From: JACVRW01 sp963728495
GTDB lineage: Bacteria; Actinomycetota; Thermoleophilia; Solirubrobacterales; Thermoleophilaceae
Direction of reading: 5' to 3'
Length of the DNA stretch: 64,000 bases
Assembly: GCA_963728495.1 (NCBI GenBank)
Contig: CAVSKI010000006.1
Location: 1-64,000 of the forward strand
Under the pieces are notes generated by a model. That model saw only the letters and a program-made list of their open reading frames with translations, did not search any database and was not told the origin of the DNA. Below, piece after piece: positions 1-9,185 of this stretch. The translations under genes and the position numbers were made by a program. Within the stretch, counting starts at the first letter, position 1. Each line of letters opens with the position of its first letter.

Positions 1-130
1 GCTTTCGAGAACCCTTTGCCTTGCTGGCCCTTCTTGCGAGATGTCCGTGGGTAGCCGTCCCGCGACCCATCTAGCTCGAGGCAGATCTCTTCGCCTCGCC
101 TTGCGGCGCGACCGCGCGGGATCCACAACA

Positions 131-157
131 AGAAAGGCCCCTTGCAGGGCCTTTCTG
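131..157 (-). terminator. Intrinsic terminator after tRNA-fMet
   Basis: A 10-bp inverted repeat (AGAAAGGCCC and GGGCCTTTCT) encloses a 6-nt loop. On the minus strand it lies just past the tRNA 3' end and is followed by a T-rich stretch (TTTCTTGTTG). Position and shape fit a Rho-independent terminator of the tRNA transcript. Confidence 0.8.
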
Positions 158-159
158 AG

Positions 160-233
<74 letters not shown>

Positions 234-308
234 GCGTGACCCACGAATGTAGCAACCTGGCTGCGGGCGTCAAGGCCGGCGCGCCTGCGTGTCTGTACGG
301 TCCCGGGC

Positions 309-662
309 ATGGCGGAGGTCACCGTCTACGAGAAGCGGACCTGCACCACCTGTCGCCGGTTGGCCGAGCTTCTCGACGCGCGCGGGATCGCCTTCGATCG
401 GGTGGACTTTCACGTGGAGCCGCTCGCCGAGGATGAGCTGCGCATGCTTGTTGCGATGACCGGCGCGCCCGCGCGTGACCTGTTTCGTACCCGTGAGGCC
501 GTTTACACAGAGCTGGGGCTTGGCGAGCGGGAGATCGGCGACGACGAGGCCATCACTCTCATGGCCGAGCACCCGCAGCTGCTTCAGCGCCCGGTGGTGG
601 TGCGGGGTGACCGGGCCGTTCTGGCTCGCCCGGTCGAGCGGGTGGAGGAGCTGTTCGAGTGA
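309..662 (+). CDS. ArsC/Spx-family reductase-like protein
   Basis: This 117-aa protein belongs to the thioredoxin-fold ArsC/Spx/YffB family. The N-terminus carries a C12-x2-C15 motif (TCTTCRR), followed by the usual helix and the conserved EHPQLLQRPVV segment near residue 92, the family's cis-Pro region. Family members are glutaredoxin- or mycothiol-dependent arsenate reductases or redox-responsive RNA-polymerase-binding proteins. No arsenic genes are adjacent, so arsenate reduction is not established. The ATG is preceded by a -10-like TACGGT ending 7 nt upstream and no Shine-Dalgarno, suggesting a leaderless mRNA. The stop overlaps the ppx start by 4 nt, so the two are probably co-translated. 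Confidence 0.85.
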   Translation: MAEVTVYEKRTCTTCRRLAELLDARGIAFDRVDFHVEPLAEDELRMLVAMTGAPARDLFRTREAVYTELGLGEREIGDDEAITLMAEHPQLLQRPVVVRGDRAVLARPVERVEELFE

Positions 663-1651
663 GCGAGGATCCGAGAGCCGTTCCGGACACCGGCCGCCAA
701 GAGGCCGGCGTCGGCGAAGCCCCGCGGATTGGCGTGATCGACCTGGGCACCAACTCCACCCGGCTGCTCGTGGCCGAGGTCGCCGACGGCCACGTGAACG
801 AGCTCGAGCGGCGCACCACAGTCACCCGGCTCGGCCAGGACCTCGAGGCCAGCGGACGGCTCGCCGACGAGGCCGTCGCGCGGGTGAGCGAGGCGTTGGC
901 TGCCTACCGAGAGATCATCGATCGGCTCGACGCGAAGCACATAGTCGCCGTAGCCACCAGCGCGATGCGCGACGCTGAGAACGGGCCGGCCTTTCGCGAC
1001 GAGATCCAGGAGCGCTTCGGGATCGACGCCCGGACCATCTCCGGCGATGAGGAAGCCCGGCTCACCTTTCTCGGCGCCACCTCCGGACGCGCGCCCGGGG
1101 CGCAGACGCTCGTGATCGACATCGGTGGCGGCAGCACCGAGTACGTGACCGGCCTGGCCGACAGCGAGCCCGACTTCCACGTGTCCACTCGCATGGGTTC
1201 GGTGCGATTCAGCGAGCGCCACCTGCGAGCCGACCCGCCGGAGCACGACGAGATGACCGCCCTCGCCGAGGACGCTCGGGGCGTCGTCGACGGCGACGTT
1301 CCGAGTGAGATCCGCGAGCGCATGGAACATGGCATCGCCGTGGCCGGGACCGCCACCACGCTCGCGGCGATCGACCAGGAGCTCGATCCCTACGACCCGG
1401 AGAAGGTCGACGGCTACCACGTGAACCTGGGCGCCTGCGAGCGCATCGTCGCCCAGCTCGCCGCTCTGCGGCTCGCGGATCGCCGGCGCGTGACCGGGCT
1501 CCACCCCGACCGGGCACCCACCATCGTGGCGGGCGCGGTGATCATGCTCGAGTCGATGCGCGCCTTCGACCTCGACGAGATCGAGGTCTCTGAGTCCGAC
1601 ATCCTGCACGGCGCGGCGCTGGCCGCGGCTTCAGTCTCCCCGCGCGACTAG
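659..1651 (+). CDS. ppx: Exopolyphosphatase, Ppx/GppA family
   Basis: This 330-aa protein has the actin-like (ASKHA) fold of Ppx/GppA phosphatases, which release orthophosphate from polyphosphate or convert pppGpp to ppGpp. Visible motifs are the phosphate-1 motif GVIDLGTNSTRLLVAEV near residue 25, GDEEARLTFLGA, the phosphate-2 motif VIDIGGGSTEY near residue 152, and a late adenosine-type loop GTATTLAAID. The length matches the short actinobacterial Ppx form without the C-terminal HD domain. It starts at a GTG inside GTGA, overlapping the ArsC-like stop. In actinobacteria ppx belongs to the same neighbourhood as eno and ftsB, consistent with those genes at 20 kb here. The choice between polyphosphatase and GppA activity is unresolved. 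Confidence 0.93.
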   Translation: MSEDPRAVPDTGRQEAGVGEAPRIGVIDLGTNSTRLLVAEVADGHVNELERRTTVTRLGQDLEASGRLADEAVARVSEALAAYREIIDRLDAKHIVAVATSAMRDAENGPAFRDEIQERFGIDARTISGDEEARLTFLGATSGRAPGAQTLVIDIGGGSTEYVTGLADSEPDFHVSTRMGSVRFSERHLRADPPEHDEMTALAEDARGVVDGDVPSEIRERMEHGIAVAGTATTLAAIDQELDPYDPEKVDGYHVNLGACERIVAQLAALRLADRRRVTGLHPDRAPTIVAGAVIMLESMRAFDLDEIEVSESDILHGAALAAASVSPRD

Positions 1652-1803
1652 CTCCCGGGCCAACACCCGAAAGGCTCGAGCCACGGGGGTGGGACCGGCA
1701 GCCAGACGCGCTACATGGCCCCCGCCCCACCTCGCCGTCGGCTGAGGCCGATAATTGGCTGAGTGGCCTTCCCACGAGCGACAAAGTGCTTTATAGTCCG
1801 ACC

Positions 1804-1991
1804 CGCTGGGCGGGATTGGCCATGCGGTCAACCCGTTAGGTCCCCGCTCGGTACATAGGTTCGGGCGAAGCCGCATCGTATCGGCGCCTCCCGCCGTCCG
1901 AACCGCAAGGCCCTCTCATGGCACGTACCCCTGCCCGTCCTGATGGGGCCGATAAAGGAACCGCCGGCATGATGCCGGCGGTTCTGTTTTT
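1804..1991 (+). ncRNA. Candidate structured small RNA (~187 nt)
   Basis: The interval has no plausible ORF but shows strong RNA signals. TATAGT at 1792-1797 has a weak -35 (TTCCCA) 17 bp upstream, and the interval ends at a textbook terminator. A rod-like fold can be drawn: 1818-1828 pairs with 1902-1912 (4+6 bp around an A.A mismatch), 1849-1854 pairs with 1878-1883, and 1858-1863 pairs with 1866-1872. Segment 1815-1821 can alternatively pair with 1947-1953. Length and rod shape recall 6S RNA, but I see no diagnostic sequence, and it could instead be a leader of the downstream peptidase gene. The RNA is inferred from sequence only. Confidence 0.45.
1958..1991 (+). terminator. Intrinsic terminator
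   Basis: A near-perfect hairpin (GAACCGCCGGCAT and ATGCCGGCGGTTC) is followed directly by TGTTTTT. It closes the candidate small RNA and lies 59 nt before the peptidase start. Confidence 0.85.
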
Positions 1992-2049
1992 GGGAGGCCG
2001 GAGCTTCGAGGCGTCGACGGAGGCGTAAGGGCCTATCATCGCCCGCGGC

Positions 2050-3939
2050 ATGGGTACCGCCCCGTACGGCTCGTGGGAGTCTCCGATAAACGCTGAACGG
2101 GCGGCGGGCGGGGCGGTCGGCCTGTCCGAGCCGTGGCTCGGACCCGACGGCTCGGCGTGGTGGCTGGAGCGGCGTCCGCTGGACGAGGGACGCACCACGC
2201 TTGTCCGCGACGGCAACGACGTGACTCCGCCGGGCTTTAACGTGCGCACGAGTGTGCACGAGTACGGCGGCGGCTCGTGGGTCCCCGACAGCGACACCGT
2301 CTTCTGCTCACGCTGGGACGACCAGCGCCTGTACCGGCTCGAACCGGGCGCCCAGCCGCGACCGATCACCCCGGCGCCGCCCCAACCGTGCTCGGTCCGG
2401 TACGCCGACGGCCGGGTTACGCCGGACGGCCAGACGCTCGTGTGCGTACGCGAAACCCACGGGAACGGCGAGCCCGTGAACGAGATCGTCGCCCTCAGCA
2501 CCGACGGCGAGGGCGCCCCGCGGGTGCTGGCCTCGGGGCGCGACTTCTATGCCTGCCCGCGCCCGAGCCCCGATGGCGCGGTGCTGGGCTACACCTGCTG
2601 GGACCATCCGAACATGCCCTGGGACGGGTGCGAGTTGTGGGTCACCGCGCTCGAGACTCCGGGGGAAATGCGCCTGGTGGCCGGCGGCGCCGGCGAGTCG
2701 ATTTGGCAGCCCGACTGGAGCCCGGCCGGAGAGCTGCATTTCGTGTCGGACCGCAACGGCTTCTGGAACCTCTACACCGAGGACGCGCAGCTGACCGACG
2801 AGCGAGCGGAGCTCGGCTACCCGCAGTGGCTGTTCGGCGGTTCCACCTACGCCTTTCTCGCCGACGGCTCGATCGGGTGCATTCGCACCGAGGACGCCGT
2901 CGAGCGGCTGTGCGTGCTCCGGCCCGGCGCCCACGCGCTGGAGGACCTCGGTCTGGAGCTCACGACCTTTGGCTTCCCCTACCTGCGCGCCCTCGGCGAC
3001 CGGTTGATCTTCGCCGCGGGCAGCGCCGAGATTGACACGGCGGTGCAGGTCTGGAGCGCGGCGGAGGGGGCACGGGTGGTCAAGCGCTCGACCGACGACC
3101 CGCTCGATCCCGCCTGGGCCTCCCTTCCCCGGGAGATCCAGTTCCCGAGCGGCGCCCGCACATCCCACGCGCTGTACTACCCGCCGGCCAACCCGGACTT
3201 CCAGGGACCCGAGGGCGAGCGCCCGCCCCTGATCGTGCAGAGCCACGGCGGCCCCACCGCGCACGTGTCGCCCACGATGGACCCGGAGATCCTCTTCTGG
3301 ACGAGCCGGGGGATCGGCGTAGTGGACGTGAACTACGGCGGCAGCACCGGCTTCGGCCGCGCCTACCGCGAGCTGCTGAACGGCGCTTGGGGCGTCGTGG
3401 ACGTGGAGGATTGCGTGGCCGCCGCGCTGCACCTGGCGCGGGAGGGCGAGGTCGACGTCGAGCGCCTGGCCGTGCACGGCGGGAGCGCGGGCGGCTATAC
3501 GACCCTCTGCGGGCTGACGTTCCACGACGACTTCGCCGCCGGGGCGAGCTACTACGGCGTGGCCGACGCCGAGACGCTGGCCGCCGACACACACAAGTTC
3601 GAGTCGCGCTATCTCGACCGCCTGATCGGGCCCTACCCCGAGACCCGGGACGTGTACCGAGAACGCTCGCCGATCCACTTCGCCGACCGCATGCGAGCGC
3701 CGGTGATCCTCTTCCAGGGGCTGGAGGATGAGGTCGTCCCGCCCGACCAGGCCGAGACCATGGTCGCGGCGCTGAGGGAGAACGGGGTGCCCCACGCCTA
3801 CCTCGCCTTCGAGGGCGAGCAACACGGCTTCCGCAAGGCGGAAACGGTGATCCGCTGCCTCGAGGCCGAGCTGTCGTTCTACGCCCAGGTGTTCGGGTTC
3901 GAGCCGGCCGACGACATCGAGCCGGTCGCGATCCAGTAG
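2050..3939 (+). CDS. S9-family serine peptidase (prolyl oligopeptidase / acylaminoacyl-peptidase type)
   Basis: This 629-aa protein has an N-terminal beta-propeller (about residues 30-370, with WD40-like repeats such as PRPSPDGAVLGYTCWD) and a C-terminal alpha/beta hydrolase domain. The catalytic triad is visible: Ser in HGGSAGGYTT near residue 478, Asp in QGLEDEVVPP and His in GEQHGFRKAE. The family cleaves short peptides or acylated N-terminal residues; there is no signal peptide, so it is cytosolic. The ATG follows TATCAT by 10 nt without a Shine-Dalgarno, suggesting a leaderless transcript starting after the upstream terminator. It converges on the thiamine-diphosphate enzyme gene, leaving 11 nt between the stops. 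Substrate unknown. Confidence 0.92.
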   Translation: MGTAPYGSWESPINAERAAGGAVGLSEPWLGPDGSAWWLERRPLDEGRTTLVRDGNDVTPPGFNVRTSVHEYGGGSWVPDSDTVFCSRWDDQRLYRLEPGAQPRPITPAPPQPCSVRYADGRVTPDGQTLVCVRETHGNGEPVNEIVALSTDGEGAPRVLASGRDFYACPRPSPDGAVLGYTCWDHPNMPWDGCELWVTALETPGEMRLVAGGAGESIWQPDWSPAGELHFVSDRNGFWNLYTEDAQLTDERAELGYPQWLFGGSTYAFLADGSIGCIRTEDAVERLCVLRPGAHALEDLGLELTTFGFPYLRALGDRLIFAAGSAEIDTAVQVWSAAEGARVVKRSTDDPLDPAWASLPREIQFPSGARTSHALYYPPANPDFQGPEGERPPLIVQSHGGPTAHVSPTMDPEILFWTSRGIGVVDVNYGGSTGFGRAYRELLNGAWGVVDVEDCVAAALHLAREGEVDVERLAVHGGSAGGYTTLCGLTFHDDFAAGASYYGVADAETLAADTHKFESRYLDRLIGPYPETRDVYRERSPIHFADRMRAPVILFQGLEDEVVPPDQAETMVAALRENGVPHAYLAFEGEQHGFRKAETVIRCLEAELSFYAQVFGFEPADDIEPVAIQ

Positions 3940-3950
3940 CAGGTTCTCTT

Positions 3951-5609
3951 CTACGCCAGGTTCGCCTTGCGCGGGTAAACGACCGACGGGTCTGTCAGCA
4001 CGTTTACCAGCGCCGGCTTTCCGCTCGCGAAGGCGCGCTCCAGCGCGGGGCGCAGCTCGTCGGGACGGGTGACGAGTTCGCCGTGTCCGCCGAGCGTGCG
4101 GACGATCTCGTCGTAGCGGCACTCGGGCTGTAGGTCGGCCGCCACGGAATAGCCGTACAGGTACTCCATCGGGTGCTTCTCGAGCGCCCAGATTCCGTTG
4201 TTGCCCATCACGCCGACCACCGGCACTCCGTGGCGCACGAGCGTGTCGAACTCGAGCCCCGAGAAGCCGAAGGCGCCGTCGCCGAGCAGCAGGCAGACCT
4301 GGCGGTCGGGGTGGGCCAGCTTGGCGGCGAGCGCGAAGCCGGGCCCGGAGCCCAGGCAGCCGTAGGGGCCGGGGTCCATCCAGCAGCCCGGCTCGTAGGT
4401 CTCGATCATGCGACCGGCGAACGAGACGAAGTCGCCGCCGTCGCCGATCACCACGGCGTTGCGATCGAGCACCTGGCTGAGCTCGTGGTAGAGGCGCATG
4501 GGGTGCAGCGGCGAACGGTCATCCAGCAGGTCGGCTTGTTCGCCCGCACGCTTCTCGTTCTCCGCCTCGCGCAGGGAGGCAACCCAGGCGCTTCTGTCCG
4601 GCGGGTCCCCGCCGGCAGAGCGCAGCGCATCGAGCGTGGCGGCCACGCCACCGTAGAGCTCGGCCGCCGGCTCGCGCGGATGCGGACGCGCCGGTGGGGA
4701 GGAGCCGATGACGACGATCTGGGTGTCCTCGCCGAAGGACCCGCCGAAGCCGAGCCGGAAGTCCATGGGCACGCCGACTACCACCGCCACGTCGGCGCCC
4801 TTGAGCCCCATCCCGCGAGCGCGCGAGAAGAACATCGGATGGTCGGCGGGCACGCACCCACGGCCGAGCCCGTTCAGGAAAACGGGGATCGACAGCTCTT
4901 CGCAGAGCCCCACCAGCGCCTCTTCGCCGCGGGCCCAGTAGAGGCCGGTTCCCGCCATGACGACGGGTCTGGTCGCGCCGCGCAGCAACTCGGCGGCGCG
5001 ATCCAGCGCGACTCCTTCGGCTGCTTGGAGCGAGCGCGGATCGGGCAGCTCGGCCGGGGCGTCGGCGTCCACGTCGGCCTCCATGAACACCTGATCGAGC
5101 GGCAGGTCGATGAATGTGGGACCGGTCGGGGGCTCGGCGGCCCGGCGCAACGCGTCGTCCACGAGCCCGGGGATCTCCGCCGTCGACGCCGCCGTGGCCG
5201 CGCTCTTGGTCACCGGCGCGACGAACGGCAGATGGTCGATCTCCTGGAGCGAGCCCTGGCCCCAGCGGAAGGCCGGCGCGCGGCCACCCAGCACGAACAC
5301 GGGCGAGCCGTTCTGCAGGGCGGAGGCCATTCCGCTCATCCCGTTGGTCACGCCCGGGCCCGCCGTGACCGCGCAGACTCCCACCTCGCGGGTGGCCTTG
5401 GCCCAGCCCTCGGCGGCGAAGACCGCCGACTGCTCGTGGCGCACGTCGACGATGTCCACGCCCTCCTCCCGGCAGCCGTCGTAGATCGAGAAGAGATGGC
5501 CGCCGGACAGCGTGAAGAGCTTGGTTACCCCGTGCGCCTTGAGGCGCTTGGCGATCAGCCGCCCGCCGTGCAGTGTGGTGGCCTGCTCGGTCTGCGCCTC
5601 GGTGCTCAT
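3951..5609 (-). CDS. Thiamine-diphosphate-dependent enzyme, acetolactate synthase-like
   Basis: This is a three-domain ThDP enzyme of the acetolactate synthase / 2-hydroxyacyl-CoA lyase / oxalyl-CoA decarboxylase superfamily (552 aa from the chosen ATG). The activating Glu is in DVRHEQSAVFAAEGWAKAT (N-terminal PYR domain). A central FAD/CoA-type domain follows, and the ThDP-Mg motif GDGAFGF...GNN is in the C-terminal PP domain. There is no adjacent ilvN or ilvC, so branched-chain amino acid synthesis is unlikely; 2-hydroxyacyl-CoA lyase or another decarboxylase is plausible. The frame stays open to 5642, but that would extend toward the divergent hydrolase start; the ATG at 5609 (MSTEAQTEQ) is preferred. 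The divergent hydrolase starts 41 nt away. Confidence 0.85.
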   Translation of the reverse strand: MSTEAQTEQATTLHGGRLIAKRLKAHGVTKLFTLSGGHLFSIYDGCREEGVDIVDVRHEQSAVFAAEGWAKATREVGVCAVTAGPGVTNGMSGMASALQNGSPVFVLGGRAPAFRWGQGSLQEIDHLPFVAPVTKSAATAASTAEIPGLVDDALRRAAEPPTGPTFIDLPLDQVFMEADVDADAPAELPDPRSLQAAEGVALDRAAELLRGATRPVVMAGTGLYWARGEEALVGLCEELSIPVFLNGLGRGCVPADHPMFFSRARGMGLKGADVAVVVGVPMDFRLGFGGSFGEDTQIVVIGSSPPARPHPREPAAELYGGVAATLDALRSAGGDPPDRSAWVASLREAENEKRAGEQADLLDDRSPLHPMRLYHELSQVLDRNAVVIGDGGDFVSFAGRMIETYEPGCWMDPGPYGCLGSGPGFALAAKLAHPDRQVCLLLGDGAFGFSGLEFDTLVRHGVPVVGVMGNNGIWALEKHPMEYLYGYSVAADLQPECRYDEIVRTLGGHGELVTRPDELRPALERAFASGKPALVNVLTDPSVVYPRKANLA

Positions 5610-5649
5610 CGAGTTCGCGACACTAACCGATCGGGTATACACCAGCGGG

Positions 5650-6531
5650 ATGGTCGACCATCTCGATGGGGACTTTCAGGGGACGTTCGAGTTCGAGCAG
5701 AACTACCTGGACGCCGTTGACTGCAGGCTCCACTACGTCGACGAAGGCCCGAGGGATTCGGCGCCCCTCCTCTTCCTCCACGGCAACCCGACCTGGAGCT
5801 ACTACTGGCGCCGCCCGATCGCGGACCTCTCAGCGCAGGGCCATCGCTGCGTCGCGCTCGATCACATGGGCTTCGGACGCTCGTCAAAGCCGCAGCGTCT
5901 GTCGGCCTACACGCTGCGCCGCCATGTGGACAACGCCCTGGCGCTGATCGACGCACTCGACCTACGCGACATCACGCTCGTGGCCCACGACTGGGGCGGC
6001 CCGATCGGGCTGGGAGCTGTGCTCGAGCGCGCCGACCGGCTCTCCCGGCTCGTGCTGCTCAACACCTGGGCCTGGGAGCTGCCGAGCTTCCTGCCTCCCT
6101 TTCTGCGCGAGTTCCGCAGCGAGGGCCTCGGCGAGATCCTGATCCTGGGGGGCAACCTCTTCGTCGAATCGATCCCCAGCGCAATGGCGCGTCGCGAGCC
6201 GAACCCGGTGATGATGGAGGCCTACCGCGCTCCCTTCCCGGACTACTGGTCTCGGGCGGGCATGCTCGCTTTCCACCGCGACATCCCGCTGACCGAGCGC
6301 GACCGCAGCGCCCCCCTGATGGCATCGATCCAAGCGGGCCTGCCGTCCCTCGATGCTCCGGTGCTACTGGTCTGGGGGATGCGCGACCCGGTGTTCCAGC
6401 CCGCGTTCCTCGAGCAATGGCGAGAGCTATACCCGCGGGCCGAGACGGTCGAGCTCGCAGGCTCGTCGCATTTCGTGGTGGAGGACGATCCGGCCGGGGT
6501 GACCGGCGCTATCGAGCGGTTCCTGCGCTGA
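5650..6531 (+). CDS. Haloalkane dehalogenase-like alpha/beta hydrolase
   Basis: This 293-aa alpha/beta-fold hydrolase carries haloalkane dehalogenase signatures. HGNPTWSYYWR forms the oxyanion hole. HDWGG gives the nucleophilic Asp and a halide-binding Trp. WGMRDPVFQP supplies the acid after strand 7, the layout of the DhlA-type subfamily I, and GSSHFVVEDDP supplies the base His. Such enzymes hydrolyse carbon-halogen bonds; natural substrates are usually unknown. The ATG lies 8 nt after TATACA with no Shine-Dalgarno, which favours it over upstream in-frame starts. It runs divergently from the ThDP enzyme, and its 3' end overlaps the convergent SpoIIE phosphatase by 23 bp. Confidence 0.85.
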   Translation: MVDHLDGDFQGTFEFEQNYLDAVDCRLHYVDEGPRDSAPLLFLHGNPTWSYYWRRPIADLSAQGHRCVALDHMGFGRSSKPQRLSAYTLRRHVDNALALIDALDLRDITLVAHDWGGPIGLGAVLERADRLSRLVLLNTWAWELPSFLPPFLREFRSEGLGEILILGGNLFVESIPSAMARREPNPVMMEAYRAPFPDYWSRAGMLAFHRDIPLTERDRSAPLMASIQAGLPSLDAPVLLVWGMRDPVFQPAFLEQWRELYPRAETVELAGSSHFVVEDDPAGVTGAIERFLR

Positions 6532-8684
6532 CGCGGCGCGACGCGGCCTCGATGCTCTCCACGTTGCGGGGGAGCACCTCCACGCGGGTGCGGTTGCCGA
6601 AGACCACGTGCAGCACCACTCCGCCGAAGCGCTCGGCAAGCAGGCGGGCGTCATGCTCGGCATCCTCGACCTCATGCGGCGACAGGCCGCAGGCCTCGAG
6701 GAAGCGGCGCGAGATCGGGCCCTCCAGCTCGCGGGCCGAGAGCTCGAGCTGCTCGGTCCGGAACTGGCCGGCGGTCACGCCGGCGGTGGGCGACACGATC
6801 ACGGCGGCCATGTCGTCGGAGAGCTTGGTGGACTCCGCGGCCACGCTCTCGATCAGGCCGCGCGCGCTCGCGTCGTCGCCCAACCCGTCGAGCAGCTCGG
6901 CGAGCCGTTCGCGACCGAGGATGCCCTCTTCGGTGCGCGCCTCCATGAGTCCGTCCGTGAACAGCGCCGCGACGGAGCCGGACACCAACGGCACCGTGGT
7001 CTGGCGCAGTCCTGTCCGCACACCAACTCCGATCGGGGGAGAGGAACCCGCGGTAACTGGTTCGTGCGTCTGCGGTCCGACCACTATTGGTGCCGGGTGC
7101 CCGGCGCTCGCGTACGTCAGCGAGCCAGTGTCCGGATCGTGTACGGCCAGAAGGACGGTGGCGAAGTCGCCGCCCAGGTTGTCGTCGATCACTCGGCCGG
7201 CAACCTGAAGCGCCACGCGCGGCTCTAGACCCGCCTCGAGGTAGGCGCGCAGCGTGTAGCGCATGAACGCGGTGCGAGCGAGCGCGCCGCGGCCGTGCCC
7301 CGAGACGTCACCGAGGATGAAGCCGACGCGGCCCCCGGCCAGGGGCAGCACGTCATAGAAGTCGCCGCCCGCTCCCGGCCCGTCGGCGGGCCGGTAGGCG
7401 ACCGAGGTGCGCAGGGCGCCGACCTTGGCCGGCACCGGCGGAAGCAGAGCGCTCTGAAGCAGGCCGACCTCTTGGAGCAGCTCGCGCCGCTGCTTGGAAA
7501 GGCGCCGGGCGCGCATCCCCGCCAGCAGATAGCCGATGGCGAGCAGGAGGCACAGCGCGGCCAGCGCGGCCAGCGCGCCCTTGATCGAGTCGGGGATGTA
7601 GCGCACGAACTCAGTGACCGGCTTGGGAATGATCGTGTCGGCGTCCTCGTCCCCCGACACCGAGCCGTTGCCATCGCCCTGCTCGCCGCCGCTGCCGCCG
7701 TCGCCCGCATTGCCGGTCGTGTCGTCGCCCGTGGCGCCGCTCGAGGGCTCGGCTCCCGAGCTGTCGCTCGCGGTGGAGTCGAGGCTGTCCCCGCCCGCCG
7801 CGCCGTCCGAGTTGCCGTCGGCTCCGGTCCCCGTGGGAGTGGCGGCGAGCTGATAGTCGGTGCTGCTGGTGTTGCCTTCGTCAAAGAGATTGCCCACGCC
7901 GGTGCCCACCGGCCCGGGGACCTCTTCGCCGGTCGGGTCGCCGGGCGTCGCCGGGGTCGTGCCGGCGTCGGTCGTCGGTTGGACGATCAGCGGAGGACGT
8001 CCCGCCGGTTCGGGGTCGCCCGGATAGTCGCCGGACTCGCCCGCCGTCGGCTCGGGACCCTTGGCCCCGCCGGCCGGCCGGCCGAACCGGTTGCCCCGAT
8101 CCGCGAAATCGGGATCGCTGAAGTCGCCCCCGGCGCCACCTTCGCCCTGGACATCGCCGCCGCCGGCGGATCCTTCGCCGCCGCCGGCCCCGGTAGCGCC
8201 ATCGCCGCCGGTCCCGGTCGCTCCGTCGCCGTCGGCGTCCGCATTTCCATTGCCGCCGGCCTGGCCATCTCCGTCGCCCTCGGCTCCGTCGTCTGCGCCA
8301 CCCCCGGACCCGCCTTCACCTTCGACGGCTCCGCCGTCTACGGAACCGTCCCCGCCGGGCGCGCCCGTAGGCGGCTCGTCGGGAACGACCGGATCCACCG
8401 GCTTGGCGGGCGGAGCGGGCTCTACGGGGGGCGCGACCTCTACCGGGGGCGCGACCTTTACCGGCGGCGTGACCCCTACCGGCGGGGTGACCTTGCTCAC
8501 CTGCTCCACCTCGACGGCAGTGCCGGCGCCATGCTTCCCCTTTGTAGCTTCGGCGTCGGTCAGCGGCCCCCGAGCTCCCCCCGCGAGCAGGACAGCCGCG
8601 ATCGCCACGAAAACGGCAAGGGCCGCTCCGCCACGAGCCAGGACGGCCCGTGCGCTGTAACGCAAAGGGTGGAAGGGGGCCACG
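6509..8684 (-). CDS. Membrane-anchored SpoIIE-type PP2C serine phosphatase
   Basis: A membrane helix near the N-terminus is followed by about 300 residues of Pro/Val- then Gly/Asp-rich low complexity. A second helix (ALAALAALCLLLAIGYLLAG) follows, then a cytosolic SpoIIE/RsbU PP2C domain. Metal-binding motifs are GAGGDFYDVLP, GDVSGHGRGAL, FTDGLMEA and DDMAAVIV. The family dephosphorylates anti-anti-sigma factors in partner-switching stress or sporulation signalling; the domain between the helices should face outside and may sense the envelope. I chose the GTG at 8684, 9 nt after a GAG; an ATG at 8845 is possible but adds residues with poor coding character. A roughly 75-aa C-terminal tail after the phosphatase is unassigned. 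No anti-sigma partner gene is adjacent. Confidence 0.85.
8416..8492 (-). repeat. 18-bp tandem repeat inside the phosphatase gene
   Basis: Three clear 18-bp units (8430-8447, 8448-8465, 8466-8483) plus degenerate flanking partial copies are in frame. They encode six-residue repeats of the pattern (V/K)VxPPV at the start of the extracytoplasmic linker. The array can expand or contract without breaking the frame. Confidence 0.8.
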
Positions 8685-8876
8685 TGTTTTATCTCGGCAA
8701 ATCGGGCGTCGAGTATTAGGGGCAATTTCGATCGTCTAGAACAATCGTCCAGCCCTCTCCCCCTACTTTGCCCCACCTTGTGCGTCCCCGCCAGCCGTTT
8801 GGTCCATGAAACCGACCTTGCGTACCTTCCCAGCCGCAGCCGCAAGCGAAATTACCGCATGCGTAAACGCAACAAT

Positions 8877-9152
8877 CTACTCGGGATCAGGCCGTTCCTC
8901 GCCCGGCCATTTGCCCGTCGAGCGGGCGAAGGCTTGCCGGCTCGCGTGATCGGTGGCTTCCTTCATGGCACGGAAGATCGCACCCTGAACGGCGGCCGCG
9001 ATTACCAGCTTCGGCCAATCGATGTCGCGATGCTTGGAATCCGGCGGCTCCTCCTCGTCGAAGAGCCCCCAAACCTGGTCGAAGACCTTCTTCGCGATGA
9101 AGCCCGCGAGCAGGCCACCGCCGATGCTGATGGGCATGAAGAGGAACTTCAT
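8877..9152 (-). CDS. DUF4235 small membrane protein
   Basis: This 91-aa protein matches the actinobacterial DUF4235 family: an N-terminal helix with a Gly-rich MPISIGGGLLAGFIAKK segment, an acidic loop, a second hydrophobic helix (LVIAAAVQGAIFRAM) and a polar tail. Function is unknown. The ATG follows TATAGA by 7 nt, a leaderless-type arrangement. It is followed on the same strand by nothing before the phosphatase gene, about 190 nt away. Confidence 0.8.
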   Translation of the reverse strand: MKFLFMPISIGGGLLAGFIAKKVFDQVWGLFDEEEPPDSKHRDIDWPKLVIAAAVQGAIFRAMKEATDHASRQAFARSTGKWPGEERPDPE

Positions 9153-9185
9153 GCGGGCATCTATACCCGAAGGCGCGCCGAGTAG

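Noticed and set aside
1..70. Possible start of a minus-strand gene running off the left edge (ATG at 70).
   Set aside because: Only 23 codons, basic and without recognisable family motifs or a good ribosome site; too short to support.
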